DNA of 64,000 nucleotides from positions 992,001 through 1,056,000 of the forward strand of contig NZ_AP022616.1 of assembly GCF_010731115.1 (NCBI RefSeq), in the 5' to 3' direction. The DNA comes from Mycolicibacterium phocaicum. Its GTDB lineage: Bacteria > Actinomycetota > Actinomycetes > Mycobacteriales > Mycobacteriaceae. This document shows positions 63,189 to 64,000 of this stretch, piece after piece. The notes below the pieces were generated by a model. It searched no databases and was not told where the DNA came from. It worked only from the letters and a program-made list of their open reading frames with translations. Positions within the stretch are counted from its first letter, which is position 1; every line of letters starts with the position of its first letter. The translations under genes were made by a program, and so were the position numbers.

Positions 63189-64000
63189 CTAGCTCCCCGC
63201 GGCCGACACCGTCACCGGAATCCCGTTGAGCGCACCATTGCCGGACGGCTCGTCGAGGAAGTCGGGCAGCGACAGGATGTTGGTGTTCACCCCGGGCGAG
63301 GAGTTGGCGATGCCCAGGCGGGTGCCGGCCTGTCCGTGCCCCCAGCCGTGCGGCATGGACACCACACCCGGCTTGATCGCATCGGTCACCTCGACGGGGA
63401 CGACGATCTTCCCGGCGCCTGAGGCGACTTCGGCGTCGTCGCCGTCCGCGATGCCCCGCGCGGCGGCGTCGCGGCTGTGCATCAGCAGCGTGCAGCGGTC
63501 GCGGCCTTTCATCAGCGCGCCCACGTTGTGCAGCCAGGAGTTGTTGGACCGCATATGCCGCCGGCTGACCAGCACCAGCTCGTCGGCCGGACGCTCCAGC
63601 CGCGCGGCGAGCCGGGGCAGGTCATCGAGCAGGTACTGGGGGGCCACGCGGATCTTCTTGTCGGCGGTACCGAGAATCTCGGGCACGCGCGGCACCATCG
63701 GGCCGTAGTTGATGCCGTCCGGGTGGGCCTTGAGCTTCTCGAGTGTCAGCCCGTCGGGTTTCTCGCCGTACCGGTCGCCGAATGCCGCGGTCCGCAGCGT
63801 CAGGTCGAGCATGCGCTCGGGGCCGCCGTGGTCGTACTTCTTGCGAATCTCGGCGCCGTCGAGCCCCTGCGTGAAGCACAGGTAGTCGAACCAGCCGTCG
63901 TCGAGCGCGGCGACGTCGACGTCCTCGGCCGGGGTGCCGGTGCACAGCCCGGTGAGCCGGATCAGGATCTCCCACTCCTCCGGCGCGGCGGGGTCCTCGC
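63189..64000 (-). CDS. molybdopterin oxidoreductase, C-terminal part (runs off the right edge)
   Basis: Only the last ~270 codons are in the window; the frame is open to 64000. It includes the molybdopterin-dinucleotide-binding domain: LVSRRHMRSNNSWLHNVG, LLMHSRDAAARGIADGD and VSMPHGWGHGQAGTRLG are typical of the formate-dehydrogenase/thiosulfate-reductase-type DMSO-reductase superfamily in actinobacteria. The N-terminal cluster-binding and active-site regions are outside, so the substrate cannot be assigned. It is upstream of, and on the same strand as, the gntR operon, separated by 371 bp. Confidence 0.88.
   Translation of the reverse strand, partial: EDPAAPEEWEILIRLTGLCTGTPAEDVDVAALDDGWFDYLCFTQGLDGAEIRKKYDHGGPERMLDLTLRTAAFGDRYGEKPDGLTLEKLKAHPDGINYGPMVPRVPEILGTADKKIRVAPQYLLDDLPRLAARLERPADELVLVSRRHMRSNNSWLHNVGALMKGRDRCTLLMHSRDAAARGIADGDDAEVASGAGKIVVPVEVTDAIKPGVVSMPHGWGHGQAGTRLGIANSSPGVNTNILSLPDFLDEPSGNGALNGIPVTVSAAGS

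Overview
The window comes from a high-GC actinobacterium, almost certainly a rapid-growing Mycobacterium (Mycolicibacterium type). From pyrR (about 45.5 kb) leftwards to whiA (1.7 kb) the gene order matches, from memory and in reverse, the M. tuberculosis segment pyrR-pyrB-pyrC-Rv1382-carA-carB-pyrF-mihF-gmk-rpoZ-coaBC-metK-Rv1393c-lipH-lipI-Rv1401-priA-fmt-rsmB-rpe-ribD-P55-lprG-ribE-ribBA-ribH-Rv1417-uvrC-rapZ-yvcK-whiA. Many start codons are GTG. Neighbouring genes often overlap by four bases (ATGA or GTGA). At least eight genes have a TANNNT -10 hexamer 6-7 nt before the start codon, the layout of leaderless mycobacterial mRNAs. I see no rRNA, tRNA, CRISPR array, transposase or phage gene. 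Layout: (1) 0.1-1.7 kb, a divergent epimerase/TetR pair with two palindromic operators between them. (2) 1.7-10.1 kb, a minus-strand operon that starts with three accessory genes (a fold-type-IV PLP-like protein, MurL and MurD2) and runs on into uvrC-rapZ-yvcK(cuvA)-whiA. MurD2/MurL is the alternative route to the D-glutamate of peptidoglycan. (3) 10.1-18.7 kb, riboflavin genes (ribH, ribBA, ribE, ribD) interleaved with two GNAT acetyltransferases, a PH-domain membrane protein, the LprG-P55 lipid-export pair and rpe. (4) 18.7-23.9 kb, rsmB, fmt, the motif-poor actinobacterial priA and a YhhN membrane protein. (5) 23.9-30.2 kb, two tandem hormone-sensitive-lipase-like hydrolases, a Baeyer-Villiger-type monooxygenase, and an lpqS-cysK2-MFS set whose M. 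tuberculosis counterpart is copper-responsive. (6) 30.3-34.2 kb, the core genes metK, coaBC, rpoZ, gmk and mihF. (7) 34.2-36.9 kb, a variable slot with a long non-coding stretch, twin small secreted proteins and a DUF2330 protein. (8) 36.9-45.6 kb, the pyrimidine operon, with a PyrR-binding RNA motif in its leader. (9) 45.6-56.2 kb, accessory metabolism: an MHS-family transporter, a serine hydrolase, a Tat-exported sulfatase, a flavin monooxygenase, an AraC regulator, and a coupled aldolase-like/aldonolactone oxidase/amidase trio. (10) 56.2-62.8 kb, a tightly coupled operon: GntR regulator, 2[4Fe-4S] ferredoxin, substrate-binding lipoprotein with an extra C-terminal NosL-like domain, permease, ATPase, and an AprA/FrdA-like flavoprotein fused to HEAT repeats. 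(11) 63.2-64.0 kb, the 3' part of a molybdopterin oxidoreductase that runs off the right edge. The two parts most worth following up are the MurL/MurD2 cassette built into the uvrC-whiA operon and the ABC importer/flavoprotein/ferredoxin redox operon. All comparisons with other genomes are from memory, since no search could be run.
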